From Propionibacteriales bacterium (GTDB lineage: Bacteria; Actinomycetota; Actinomycetes; Propionibacteriales; Nocardioidaceae), in contig WHTJ01000003.1 in NCBI GenBank assembly GCA_009377795.1, positions 44,701 to 108,700 on the forward strand: DNA of 64,000 bases. The letters run 5' to 3'. Under the pieces are notes generated by a model that saw nothing but the letters and a program-made list of their open reading frames with translations, was not told the DNA's origin and searched no databases. Position numbers and translations under genes: made by a program. This document shows positions 7,625 to 15,787 of this stretch, one piece after another; position 1 is the first letter of the stretch; every line of letters starts with the position of its first letter.

Positions 7625-8698
7625 ATGTCTGATCCCAACCCAACCATTTTCGTTCATATCGGTCTCGCGAAGACCGGCACGACATACCTGCAGGGTCTGG
7701 TGTGGCGCAACAAGCAGGCCCTGGCCGACGCGGGGGTGCTGTTTCCGGGCCGTCCCGGTGACCACTTCCTCGCCTCGAACGATCTTCTGGGACAGCCGTT
7801 CGCGGGAAACCCCAAAAGCCTCCGGCCGGGTGCCTGGGAGAAGGTGGCGGCTCCGGCGCGCACGTCACCGGATCGGGCGCTGATCACGCAGGAGATCCTG
7901 GGTCGGGCAACACCAGACGACGCAAGACGCGCTATCGCGTCGCTGGCCCCCGGATCTGTGCACGTGATCGTGACCGTGCGCGACCTGTCGCGACAGATAC
8001 CCGCGGTCTGGCAAGAACGGGTCAAGAACGGCTCTCGCCAGACCTATACGTCGTTCCTGGAGGAGCTCTCACCGGCGGCAGAGAGCGAAAGCCGGTACTG
8101 GCGTCGTCAAGACGCGTCAGTGGTGCTGTCCCGATGGGGTGCCGTGCCACCCGAACACGTGCACATCGTCACGGTGCCGCCCAGTGGTGCCCGACCCCGG
8201 ATGCTCTGGGAGCGTTTTGCCTCGGTGCTCGGTGTCGACCCGCAAGTCGCGACCAAGCATCCTCCTCGCAGCAACACGGGGCTCGGCGTCGTCGAGGCCG
8301 AACTGTTGCGGGTTCTCAACGCCACGCTGCGTCCTCGGGCTGGTTCGTTCGCGGTTTACGCGAGGGCGGTCAAGCATCATTTCGCGACAGAGATCCTCCC
8401 CGGCACTGCGTCTGCGGACCGGATCGTCGTCCCGCCCGAACATCGCGACTGGGTGTCCGAGCGGGGGCGCGAGATCATCGAGCGGCTCAAGGGCAGGGGG
8501 TACGACGTGGTCGGTGACCTGGCTGACCTGGAGCCGACCTTCGCCGGCCAGGAGTTCGTCTCTCCGGCCGACGTGCCGAAGGAGCGGCTGTTGGAGGCCG
8601 CCGCCGAGTGCGTAACCGCGCAGCTTCTGGAGAACGATCAGCTCCGCAGGAAGGCGGGGAAACGCCCGGCGCAGCGACAGTCTCGGCCTGTCGAGTAG
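7625..8698 (+). CDS. sulfotransferase-family protein (first of two paralogs)
   Basis: The 357-aa protein starts 3 nt after the lyase stop. Residues 10-23 read VHIGLAKTGTTYLQ, the PAPS 5'-phosphosulfate-binding loop of the sulfotransferase fold. IVTVRDLSRQIPAVWQE near 117-133 fits the 3'-phosphate-binding strand and helix. The C-terminal part ends in GYDVVGDLADLEP, shared with the paralog at 10716-11882. Family members move sulfate from PAPS to hydroxyls of glycans or metabolites in the cytosol. Its position next to LicD and phosphonate genes suggests the acceptor is a phosphonate-decorated glycan or its precursor; this is inference. Confidence 0.8.
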   Translation: MSDPNPTIFVHIGLAKTGTTYLQGLVWRNKQALADAGVLFPGRPGDHFLASNDLLGQPFAGNPKSLRPGAWEKVAAPARTSPDRALITQEILGRATPDDARRAIASLAPGSVHVIVTVRDLSRQIPAVWQERVKNGSRQTYTSFLEELSPAAESESRYWRRQDASVVLSRWGAVPPEHVHIVTVPPSGARPRMLWERFASVLGVDPQVATKHPPRSNTGLGVVEAELLRVLNATLRPRAGSFAVYARAVKHHFATEILPGTASADRIVVPPEHRDWVSERGREIIERLKGRGYDVVGDLADLEPTFAGQEFVSPADVPKERLLEAAAECVTAQLLENDQLRRKAGKRPAQRQSRPVE

Positions 8699-8810
8699 GC
8701 GCGACGCCTGCCTGGAGGGCACGCGCAAGGCTGCGCTCGAAACGGCGTTGACTCCGCAGGTAAGGTCCCCGGTCGCGGGTGACGATTCGGCGACTCCGTG
8801 TGGCCATTGT

Positions 8811-8838
8811 TTGCACGTTGTTCATGAGTGCTTATAGT
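8811..8838 (+). promoter_or_regulatory. candidate sigma-70-type promoter for the LicD operon
   Basis: TTGCAC (8811-8816) and TATAGT (8833-8838) are separated by 16 nt in the AT-richer gap before the LicD gene. A start near 8845 would give a leader of about 44 nt before the ATG at 8889. Confidence 0.45.
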
Positions 8839-8888
8839 GCTGGTCAACTGGCGAGGTTGACCGCCAGCACCGGCGAAGGTGGGGAGAG

Positions 8889-10433
8889 ATGGGCCACGAG
8901 CTGGCCGACGAGCACGGCGTGTACTTTCGTGCCGACCCTGATGCGGTGGTCGAGGTGCTCTTCGACGGCCGGCGGATCTGGTCGATTGCGGCCAAGGAGA
9001 CAACGGTGGACGACCACGGGGTCCGCCACGTCGAATGGCCACGCGCGTTGTGCAGGTTTCTCGACGGTCGCGTGTGCGTAGCCCTGCGGGAGCGCGACCA
9101 CGAAGCACCGTTCGCCGAGGCCGAGGTCTCCTTCGGGTCCGGCACCGGGCGGGTAGCCGTGGTCGATTTCGAAGGCCGCCCGCTGGCGATGACGAAGTGG
9201 GGTCGGCTCAACAACACCTTCGACTCTGCCGACCGGGAGGTCATCGAACGCTACCTCGACCAGGCCGAGGAAGTGCTCAAGATCCTGCAACATGAGTGCG
9301 GTGTGGCGGCGTTTATCAGCTACGGCACGCTCCTGGGCGCCGTTCGCGAAGGCAAGCTGATCGGGCACGACGTCGACGTGGACCTGGGCTACTTGAGCGA
9401 CTACGAGCACCCCGTAGACGTGCAGCGCGAAAGCTTCCGGATCGAGCGAGTCCTGAGGGGCAAGGGCTTTCGCGTCCTCCGGCAGAACGGTGGCTTTCTC
9501 GCATTGTTCATCCCGGAGGGCGATGGCCTCAGACGCAACCTCGACGTATTCACCTGCTTCGTGCAGGGTAAGCACATCTACCAGGTGGGCCAGATCCGTG
9601 CCGCGGGTGACCGCTCGACGATCCTCCCCCTGCGGCGTATCCCGTTCGAAGGTCGCATGCTTCCCGCACCGGCCAGACCCGAAGTGCTGTTCGAGGCTGC
9701 GTACGGCGACGGATGGCGGGTGCCCGACCCGTCGTTCAAGTTCGACGTCCCGGTGTCGACGAGCGTCCGGATGGAAGGTTGGTTGGGTGGCCTGCGCGCC
9801 GATCGCGAGCAGTGGGCCTGGTTCTACAACCACCGAGCCGAAGAGGTTGGGCTCGAGCCGACACCCTTCGCCGCCTGGGTCGCCGAGCGCGAGGATCCGT
9901 GTCACCTCGTCGACCTCGGTTGTGGGAATGGTCGAGACTCGATCTTCTTTGCTACGAAGGGATTCGATGTCCTCGGTTTGGACTTCGTTCGGGTCGCATG
10001 GAGGCCGGCCGAGGACTATCTGAAGGAGCACGCGCTTCCTGTCACGTTCGAGCTACGCAACCTGAATTCCCTCCGTGAGACGCTTGCCACCGGAGCGCGG
10101 ATCGCCCGATGGCCGAGTCCGCGGATCGTTTATGGTCGGTTTCTCGTGCATTCCTTGCGTGAGCGGGGTCTGGACAACATGTGGCGCCTGCTTGGGATGG
10201 CGCTGCGCTCGGGTGGACGCAGCTATCTGGAGTTCCGCACCGCACGGGATCGTGACCGGCCCAAACACTTCGGCCGGCGCTTCCGTCGGTTCTTGACCAT
10301 CGATGAGGTCGTCGGGAAGGCGCAGCGGCACGGGCTCCGCGTCGTGGAGCAGAAAGCGGGCACCGGCTTGGCGCCCTTCGTCGAAGAGGATCCCTTTGTG
10401 TGCAGACTCGTGTTGGAGTCAGGCGATGAATGA
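8889..10433 (+). CDS. LicD-family phosphotransferase fused to a SAM-dependent methyltransferase
   Basis: The 514-aa protein follows a GGTGGGGAGAG ribosome site. Residues 1-100 form a beta-rich domain I cannot name. Residues about 130-290 are LicD-like: FISYGTLLGAVREGKLIGHD followed by VDVDLGY, giving the D161/D163/D165 metal triad of the nucleotidyltransferase fold, and ending YGDGWRVPDPSFKFDVP. LicD enzymes move phosphocholine from CDP-choline to teichoic acid or glycans. Residues about 330-514 are a class I methyltransferase with VDLGCGNGRD (341-350) and LGLDF. In this setting the LicD part could transfer HEP from CMP-HEP to a glycan while the methyltransferase caps the phosphonate or sugar. 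The coupling is inference; the domains are visible. Confidence 0.88.
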   Translation: MGHELADEHGVYFRADPDAVVEVLFDGRRIWSIAAKETTVDDHGVRHVEWPRALCRFLDGRVCVALRERDHEAPFAEAEVSFGSGTGRVAVVDFEGRPLAMTKWGRLNNTFDSADREVIERYLDQAEEVLKILQHECGVAAFISYGTLLGAVREGKLIGHDVDVDLGYLSDYEHPVDVQRESFRIERVLRGKGFRVLRQNGGFLALFIPEGDGLRRNLDVFTCFVQGKHIYQVGQIRAAGDRSTILPLRRIPFEGRMLPAPARPEVLFEAAYGDGWRVPDPSFKFDVPVSTSVRMEGWLGGLRADREQWAWFYNHRAEEVGLEPTPFAAWVAEREDPCHLVDLGCGNGRDSIFFATKGFDVLGLDFVRVAWRPAEDYLKEHALPVTFELRNLNSLRETLATGARIARWPSPRIVYGRFLVHSLRERGLDNMWRLLGMALRSGGRSYLEFRTARDRDRPKHFGRRFRRFLTIDEVVGKAQRHGLRVVEQKAGTGLAPFVEEDPFVCRLVLESGDE

Positions 10434-10710
10434 GTCCAAGAACTGGCCAGGCAAGAAGCTGATTGCGAGCAGGTCTTCGCGGTTGGCCGAAGCAGTGTGG
10501 CTATTGCGCCATGTTGACGCTGTGTTCGACAGGATTGACAAGTTGGACGTACGAGTTCGCCAGCTGGAAGGCGCGTTACATGAGAACCTCATGCTGCATC
10601 GGCGCGTGGCCGAGCTGACCGATATCGTCCAGGAGCTACTGTTGCCGGTAGCACAGCGCGATGAGAAGCGTGTGCGCGAGTTGCTGGACCAGTACTCCGA
10701 GAAGCTTTGA
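10426..10710 (+). CDS. small coiled-coil protein between LicD and sulfotransferase genes
   Basis: The ATG at 10426 overlaps the stop of the LicD-methyltransferase gene by 8 nt. The 94-aa product starts MNESKNWPGKKLIASRSSRL. A heptad-like region (VFDRIDKLDVRVRQLEGAL, then HRRVAELTDIVQEL) predicts a coiled coil over about residues 25-90. There is no membrane segment or signal peptide. Its stop abuts the next gene (TTGA overlap with a possible TTG start). It may scaffold the tailoring enzymes. No family is recognised. Confidence 0.7.
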   Translation: MNESKNWPGKKLIASRSSRLAEAVWLLRHVDAVFDRIDKLDVRVRQLEGALHENLMLHRRVAELTDIVQELLLPVAQRDEKRVRELLDQYSEKL

Positions 10711-10715
10711 GGCAG

Positions 10716-11882
10716 ATGGCGCGGCAGGTCTACTTCCATATCGGAGCGCCGAAGACCGGCACGACGTACCTCCAGAACGCGCTCTGGGGCAACCGCGCGG
10801 TGCTGCGCACGCAAGGCGTCCTCATCCCGGGGCGGAAACACTTCGACACCTTCGACGCCACGGTCGTCGTCCGCGAGAAGCCCCGACGGGGCCGCCGCGC
10901 CGACGAGATCGGCAATGCGTGGGACCGGATCGTCGAGGAGGTGCACAACTGGAGCGGCACTGCGGTCATCAGTCATGAGTTCTTCGCCGAGGCCACGGCG
11001 GAGCAGGCGAAGAAGGCGATCGCAGCACTGGCGCCGGCGGAAGTGCACATCGTCTTCACGGCCCGCGACTACGTGCGCCAGGTTCCGGCGGTGTGGCAGG
11101 AAGCCCTCAAGATGCACTCCAAGCTGACCTTGAGCGAGTTTGTCGAGGACGCCCTGGCGGATCGGCTCACCGGGCCGTGGAGCTGGCGCACGTTCGACAT
11201 CCGCGCGGTGCTCGAGCGTTGGGCGGCGGAGCTTCCCCCTGGGCAGGTGCATGTGGTGACCGTTCCTCGTCCGGGGACTGACCCCGCCGTGCTGTGGGAC
11301 CGCTTCGCCCGGCTGTGCGGGATCGATCCGAGCTCGTGCGACCCCAGCACCGACATGGCCAACGAGTCTCTCGGGCTGGTCGAGGCCCGGTTGCTGCAAG
11401 AGGTGCATCCCAGGCTGACTGTGTTATCGGGGCTTCCAGAGCGCCATCGCTGGACCCGCGGCTTCTTCGCCCATCAGGTGTTGGTGCCGCGTGAGGGAGA
11501 ACGCTTTGGCTTGCGCCGGTCGGAGGCGGAGGCGCTCCGTGCGCGAGCGCTCGATGCCGTGGAACAGATCCGCCTTCGTGGCTATGACGTCGTCGGCGAT
11601 CTGGACGAGCTCGTCGCACCTGACCCGCTGCCTGAGCTGCCACATCCCGACGACGTGAGCGACGCCGAGCTCCTCGACGCCGCCGAAGACGTCATCGCCG
11701 ACCTGATCATGCATGTCCGGAAGCACATCATGCAGTCGGAACACCGCGAGCGGCGGCTCCGGAAGGTTCAACGGCAGCTGAAGGAACTTCGAGAACGCCA
11801 GAGTCGAACAAGGCGTCTGCTGAGCCGGATCAGGAGGATGGCCGCTCAGGTCCGCAGGCGGATCAAGCAGCGGCGCTCCTGA
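10716..11882 (+). CDS. sulfotransferase-family protein (second paralog)
   Basis: The ATG at 10716 gives MARQVYFHIGAPKTGTTYLQ, aligning with the start of the first paralog; a TTG at 10707 is an alternative that overlaps the previous stop. The PAPS-binding loop is at residues 7-20 and the 3'-phosphate segment is VFTARDYVRQVPAVWQEAL. The end differs from the first paralog by an Arg/Lys-rich helix of about 65 residues (RERRLRKVQRQLKELRER), likely a coiled coil or nucleic-acid/polyanion-binding tail. The gene converges on the phosphonate genes with only 16 nt between stops. A role in sulfating the glycan product of the locus is inferred. Confidence 0.8.
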   Translation: MARQVYFHIGAPKTGTTYLQNALWGNRAVLRTQGVLIPGRKHFDTFDATVVVREKPRRGRRADEIGNAWDRIVEEVHNWSGTAVISHEFFAEATAEQAKKAIAALAPAEVHIVFTARDYVRQVPAVWQEALKMHSKLTLSEFVEDALADRLTGPWSWRTFDIRAVLERWAAELPPGQVHVVTVPRPGTDPAVLWDRFARLCGIDPSSCDPSTDMANESLGLVEARLLQEVHPRLTVLSGLPERHRWTRGFFAHQVLVPREGERFGLRRSEAEALRARALDAVEQIRLRGYDVVGDLDELVAPDPLPELPHPDDVSDAELLDAAEDVIADLIMHVRKHIMQSEHRERRLRKVQRQLKELRERQSRTRRLLSRIRRMAAQVRRRIKQRRS

Positions 11883-11898
11883 CGTGGCGACGGTTGAA

Positions 11899-13041
11899 TC
11901 AACTCGTGCTCAGCAGCTGAACAAGTCCCTCCTTCGTGAAGCGCATCGGGTTGTTGCCGAGCCGTTCGACGTTGACGCGTGAAGCAAGTGCCTCGATCTG
12001 CGGCTCCGTACTGATGCCGACCCGGGTCAGCTGCATCGGCAAACCGAGGCGGCGGCCCAAATCGACAAAGTTCTGGCTGGCCTGAGCACCGTCGGGCGCG
12101 TCGAGCGCCTGGAACACACTTCGCAATGCAGCTGCATGGTGAGCCGGGTCAACGGAGGATTGGAGGTCCGTCGGCTTTGCGGTCGCATGGTGCTCGATGA
12201 ACGCCGGGAGCGTCAGCGCAACCGCATGGCCGTGGCTCACGCCGTACTCCTTCGTGATTGCGTACGACAGAGCGTGCGCCACCGTGGTCTTCGAGATGTC
12301 GATGGCCCGGCCGGCAAGATGGCTGCCGATCGCCATGGCGCGCGCGGAGTCGTTGGTTGGGGCGTTCACGAAGGCCTCGATGGCAGGCATGAGCATCCGC
12401 AACGCGGCTCTCGCATGCCGCCGGCTCTCGTCGGTGGCGCCGACCGCCCAGAGGCTTTCGATCGCCTGCGACACCGCGTCGATCCCCGATGTCGCGCGCT
12501 GGTACGGCGTACCGCTCAACGTCAACGCAGGGTCGAGAATCGCCACATCGGGACGCAGCACCGGGCCGCCGATGGAGAACTTGTCGTCGCCGATGTAGAC
12601 CACGGCGAAATGCGTGGCCTCGCTGCCGGTGCCGCTCGTCGTGGGGGCGAGGACGAGGTGCGGCTCGCGCGAGGTGATCCGGTCTCCCGCGCGAATCGAG
12701 TCATGCAGCTTGCCGGCGTCTGTGATGTTCTGGTACGCGCACAGCAGCTTCGCCATGTCCATGGCGCTGCCGCCTCCGACGCCCACGATGACGTCAGGCC
12801 CGAACTCCTCGACGATCGTCAGTCCGCGAAGGAGATCCACGGCGTCGGTGTTCGGCGCGAAGTCGCTCCATCGTCGTACCTTCGCGACCCGCTCGAGATC
12901 GGGCAACATCCGGCTGGCGCCGGACGCTTCGAACGAACTTCGCCCACACACCAGCAGGACGCTCCGGCCGCGCAGATCGGCCACCACGGCCGGCACCTGC
13001 AGAATCGCGCCGTCGCCATAGCGGACATCGCGAGGCGTCAT
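11899..13041 (-). CDS. iron-containing alcohol dehydrogenase, probable phosphonoacetaldehyde reductase (PhpC/FomC-like)
   Basis: The 380-aa protein starts MTPRDVRYGDGAILQVPAVV at ATG 13041, overlapping the decarboxylase stop by four bases (ATGA); the longer open frame upstream is out-of-frame noise. It has a Rossmann motif VGVGGGSAMDMAKL (86-99), TTSGTGSEAT, then metal-site residues D188, H256 and H270 (HALSY, GVSHGHAV). The fourth ligand of classical Fe-ADHs is Q192 here (DAVSQAIES); I recall this pattern in phosphonate-cluster dehydrogenases. Given the upstream pepM and ppd genes, it should reduce phosphonoacetaldehyde to 2-hydroxyethylphosphonate with NAD(P)H. Confidence 0.85.
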   Translation of the reverse strand: MTPRDVRYGDGAILQVPAVVADLRGRSVLLVCGRSSFEASGASRMLPDLERVAKVRRWSDFAPNTDAVDLLRGLTIVEEFGPDVIVGVGGGSAMDMAKLLCAYQNITDAGKLHDSIRAGDRITSREPHLVLAPTTSGTGSEATHFAVVYIGDDKFSIGGPVLRPDVAILDPALTLSGTPYQRATSGIDAVSQAIESLWAVGATDESRRHARAALRMLMPAIEAFVNAPTNDSARAMAIGSHLAGRAIDISKTTVAHALSYAITKEYGVSHGHAVALTLPAFIEHHATAKPTDLQSSVDPAHHAAALRSVFQALDAPDGAQASQNFVDLGRRLGLPMQLTRVGISTEPQIEALASRVNVERLGNNPMRFTKEGLVQLLSTS

Positions 13042-14183
13042 GTGGAGCCTGCACGGAGGGCCGACATGAAGGTCTGCTTGCTTTCTCGGGGAGTGCGGGT
13101 GGGGCGCCCGATGCCGGGTCGGTTGCCCGGGCGCACCCGTAGCTCGAGGAGCGCCGGCCCGGCGTTCGCCCGCATCTGCGCCACGGCGTCGGAGATCGTG
13201 CTGATGTCCGCTGTAGCGCGCGCGTAACGGTAGCCAAGAGCCCGAGCCGTGGCCGGAACGTCGACGGCGCTGATGGAGGTCGGCTGGGCACCGACGCTGT
13301 CGTGCACGCCGTTGTTGAACACGACATGGAAGTACGTGGACGGTGCATGATCCGCGATGACCGCGAGGCTGCCGAGGTGCATCAGCGCGGCACCGTCGCC
13401 GTCGAGGCACCAGACTTCGCGGTCGGGCTCGTTCATCGCCAGTCCGAGTGCGATCGAGCAGGCGTGACCCATCCCGCCCACCGTGAGGAAGTCCCGGCTG
13501 CCGTCCGTACCGGAACGCTGGCGGTGCTCGAACAGCTCGCGGCTGAGCATGCCCGTCGTCGACACGATCGTCACGCCGTCTCCCACGGCCTCGGCGAGCG
13601 CGACCAGCGCCTCCTCACGGCTCGGCAACTCCTCCGTGGGTTCCTTGTGACCCAGATCCATGTTGCTCGCGTCGGCGAACGTGCCCTTCTCGACCATGAG
13701 GATGTATGGGCTGGACCGCTCCACCGCCGTCGTCACGGCAGTCTTCAGACACTGGGCGGCGTCCGCGCTCTCCTTGGGCAGTACGGCCCACGGCAGATCG
13801 AGCGCGTCCAGCAGGTCGTCCATGACCCGCCCCTGCTTGACGTGCTGCGGTTCGTCCGGCACGCCCACCTGCCCGCGCCACCCGACGAGCACGAGCATCG
13901 GGATGCCGTACACATCCGGGTCGGCCAGCGACATCAGTGGGTTGACCGCGTTTCCGAAGCCGGAGTTCTGCAGGTAGACCAGTCCCGGGGTAGCCGTGCG
14001 CAGGTAGTGCCCGATAGCGATTCCGACGGCGGCACCCTCGTTGGCCGCAATGATGTGCTGCCGGCGTGGCAGGGTGTGCATAATCTCGGCGTTGAGCTGC
14101 TTGAGCAGGCTGTCGGGTACGCCGGTGTAGAGCGTGATGCCTTGGTCACCGCAAAGCCGCACGAACCAAGCAGGATCGAGCAT
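13038..14183 (-). CDS. ppd: phosphonopyruvate decarboxylase (Fom2-like)
   Basis: The 381-aa ThDP enzyme has the N-terminal PYR domain with catalytic Glu in AANEGAAVG (E49) and TGVPDSLL. The C-terminal PP domain has the ThDP/Mg motif GDGAAL (262-267) closing with NN at 290-291. This length and two-domain form match phosphonopyruvate decarboxylases rather than three-domain pyruvate decarboxylases. It converts phosphonopyruvate to phosphonoacetaldehyde, the irreversible step that makes PEP mutase chemistry productive. Its ATG overlaps the pepM stop by one base (TGATG) and its stop overlaps the reductase start, so the three genes are one coupled operon. Confidence 0.93.
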   Translation of the reverse strand: MLDPAWFVRLCGDQGITLYTGVPDSLLKQLNAEIMHTLPRRQHIIAANEGAAVGIAIGHYLRTATPGLVYLQNSGFGNAVNPLMSLADPDVYGIPMLVLVGWRGQVGVPDEPQHVKQGRVMDDLLDALDLPWAVLPKESADAAQCLKTAVTTAVERSSPYILMVEKGTFADASNMDLGHKEPTEELPSREEALVALAEAVGDGVTIVSTTGMLSRELFEHRQRSGTDGSRDFLTVGGMGHACSIALGLAMNEPDREVWCLDGDGAALMHLGSLAVIADHAPSTYFHVVFNNGVHDSVGAQPTSISAVDVPATARALGYRYARATADISTISDAVAQMRANAGPALLELRVRPGNRPGIGRPTRTPRESKQTFMSALRAGST

Positions 14184-15490
14184 CAGGCATTCTCCGGGAT
14201 GATTGCCAGCGTCTCCTTGATCGGGGCCAGCAATGGCTCGGCCTCGTGCGCGCGCCCGTGCTGCAAGATCGACTCCGCGACCTTGGCCATCTGCGGGTAT
14301 GCCGCACGGAGCAGGTGGTTGGCGTAGATCACCATGTTGACGCCGTGGTCGGCGAGTTCGGCCTCCGTCACCTGGTGATAGCTACTCGGTACTGCCACCA
14401 GCGGGACGCGTTTGGGGAGCTTGTCGAACTGCCGGCAGAATTCAAAGATCTCGTTCGGCTCCGTGCGCCGGCTGTGGATCATGATCCCGTCGGCTCCGGC
14501 CTCGATATAGGCCTCCGAGCGTTCGACCGCGTCGTCCATACCTTGGTCCAGGATGAGACTCTCGATCCGCGCAATGATCATGAAGTCGTTGGTGATCTGG
14601 GCGCGCTTGCCGATCGCGATCCGCTCGGAGAAGTCCTCGATGCGCGACTGGGTCTGGGCAACTTCGGTGCCGAACAGCGAGTTGCGCTTGAGGCCCTCCT
14701 TGTCTTCGATGATGACGCCCGAAACACCCAGTCGTTCCAGTGAACGCACGTTGAAGCTGAAATGCTCAGGCTGCCCTCCGGTGTCGGCGTCGAAGACCAA
14801 CGGCTTTGTCGTGACCTCGAAGAGCTCGTTGACGGTCAGCAGTCGCGACGAGATGTCGACCGCCTCGATGTCCGGCTTGCCGCGCGCAGTGGAGTCGGTC
14901 AACGACGACGACCACATACCATCGAACTCCTTGGTGTGTCCGTCGACCTCGACTGAGGAGTTTTCGACGATGAGTCCGGTCAGACCGCTGTGTGCCTCCA
15001 AGATCCGCACGAGCGGCTTGTTGGCAAGCAACCGGCGCAACCGTGACAGGCGCACGTTGGGGGTAGTACCGATCTGCTTGACCGACTCGTGCAGCTGGGT
15101 CGAGGAGATGCCTTCGGTATACGGCACCTCGACAAGCTTCCCACCCCACTGCTCCAGTGCGTCGATCACCCGCTGCCGTGTCTGTTCCTGCACGCCAGTG
15201 CGCCAGTCGTCACCATGCACGACGAAATCGGGCTTGATCCGCTCCAGGTTCGGGACATAGTCCAGCGTCTCCTGGGCGACGATCTGTCGGACGGTCTGCA
15301 GGCTCTCAACCACAGCCTTGCGCTGCTCGTACGTCATGTGCGGCAGCCTCTTGTAACTGGCAATCGCACCATCGGTCAACAATCCCACGGTCACGTCACC
15401 GAGCTCGTCCGCCCTGCGCAGCAGGTTGATGTGCCCTGGATGGATGAGATCAGCGCTCATCCCCACATAGACAACCGGTCTGTCCGTCAC
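14183..15490 (-). CDS. pepM: bifunctional cytidylyltransferase-PEP mutase (Fom1-like)
   Basis: The GTG at 15490 is preceded by AAGGGAG six nt upstream, so this start (435 aa, [20 protein letters not shown]) beats the ATG at 15526. Residues 1-140 are a TagD-type cytidylyltransferase: HPGH at 17-20 and ISSTQL at 128-133. Residues about 150-430 are PEP mutase with FDADTGG (233-239) and the diagnostic [10 protein letters not shown] (262-271). PEP mutase makes the C-P bond. In Fom1 of fosfomycin synthesis the fused domain makes CMP-hydroxyethylphosphonate. The same fusion here next to decarboxylase and reductase genes predicts CMP-HEP. The fosfomycin genes fom3 and fom4 are absent from the window. 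Confidence 0.93.
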   Translation of the reverse strand: MTDRPVVYVGMSADLIHPGHINLLRRADELGDVTVGLLTDGAIASYKRLPHMTYEQRKAVVESLQTVRQIVAQETLDYVPNLERIKPDFVVHGDDWRTGVQEQTRQRVIDALEQWGGKLVEVPYTEGISSTQLHESVKQIGTTPNVRLSRLRRLLANKPLVRILEAHSGLTGLIVENSSVEVDGHTKEFDGMWSSSLTDSTARGKPDIEAVDISSRLLTVNELFEVTTKPLVFDADTGGQPEHFSFNVRSLERLGVSGVIIEDKEGLKRNSLFGTEVAQTQSRIEDFSERIAIGKRAQITNDFMIIARIESLILDQGMDDAVERSEAYIEAGADGIMIHSRRTEPNEIFEFCRQFDKLPKRVPLVAVPSSYHQVTEAELADHGVNMVIYANHLLRAAYPQMAKVAESILQHGRAHEAEPLLAPIKETLAIIPENA

Positions 15491-15576
15491 GCCTGACTCC
15501 CTTGATGATGGACGCCCACCCATCACCGACTCAGCGCAAGCCGCATGCGCCCGGTCGAACGCACGGGTAGCGCACG

Positions 15577-15627
15577 GTTCAGTGGACGTATGCTATGAGT
15601 TCACCCAATGTACATGCTGGGTTCACC
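15577..15627. promoter_or_regulatory. three GTTCA direct repeats at 22-bp spacing in the divergent phosphonate promoter region
   Basis: GTTCAGT (15577), GTTCACC (15599) and GTTCACC (15621) are spaced by exactly 22 bp, two helical turns. They lie in the 297-bp AT-richer gap between the pepM operon and the nucleotidyltransferase gene. Spacing on one DNA face suggests cooperative binding of a regulator. No local regulator gene is evident. The rest of the gap holds the citE-end repeat and no other gene. Confidence 0.45.
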
Positions 15628-15670
15628 GAAGCAATATGGCCGCGCAGGCTTGGCCGCGAACAGCTAGCGG

Positions 15671-15702
15671 GGATGTCCCGCACCGAGCGCTGGCAGCCGC
15701 CG
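15671..15702 (+). repeat. right, degenerate copy of citE 3'-end
   Basis: This stretch encodes GMSRTERWQPP in frame, against GMTRTERWQPP at the end of the lyase gene, and the preceding residues (REQLA versus GRAA) are also similar. The identical DNA core (CCCGCACCGAGCGCTGGCA) is 19 bp. It lies in non-coding DNA about 8.1 kb from the left copy and looks like a relic of insertion or homologous exchange. Confidence 0.6.
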
Positions 15703-15787
15703 ACCCGAGGACGCGGCCGCCGTTCCGAGGGACACTGGGGACGGCACTACTCGAGATTGGAGCTGGTAAGCAGGAAGCGAGCGAGGA

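Noticed and set aside
11899..13410. N-terminal extension of the phosphonate ADH frame (503 aa form)
   Set aside because: The extra 123 residues overlap the decarboxylase in another frame. The ATGA overlap at 13038-13041 gives a family-like start.
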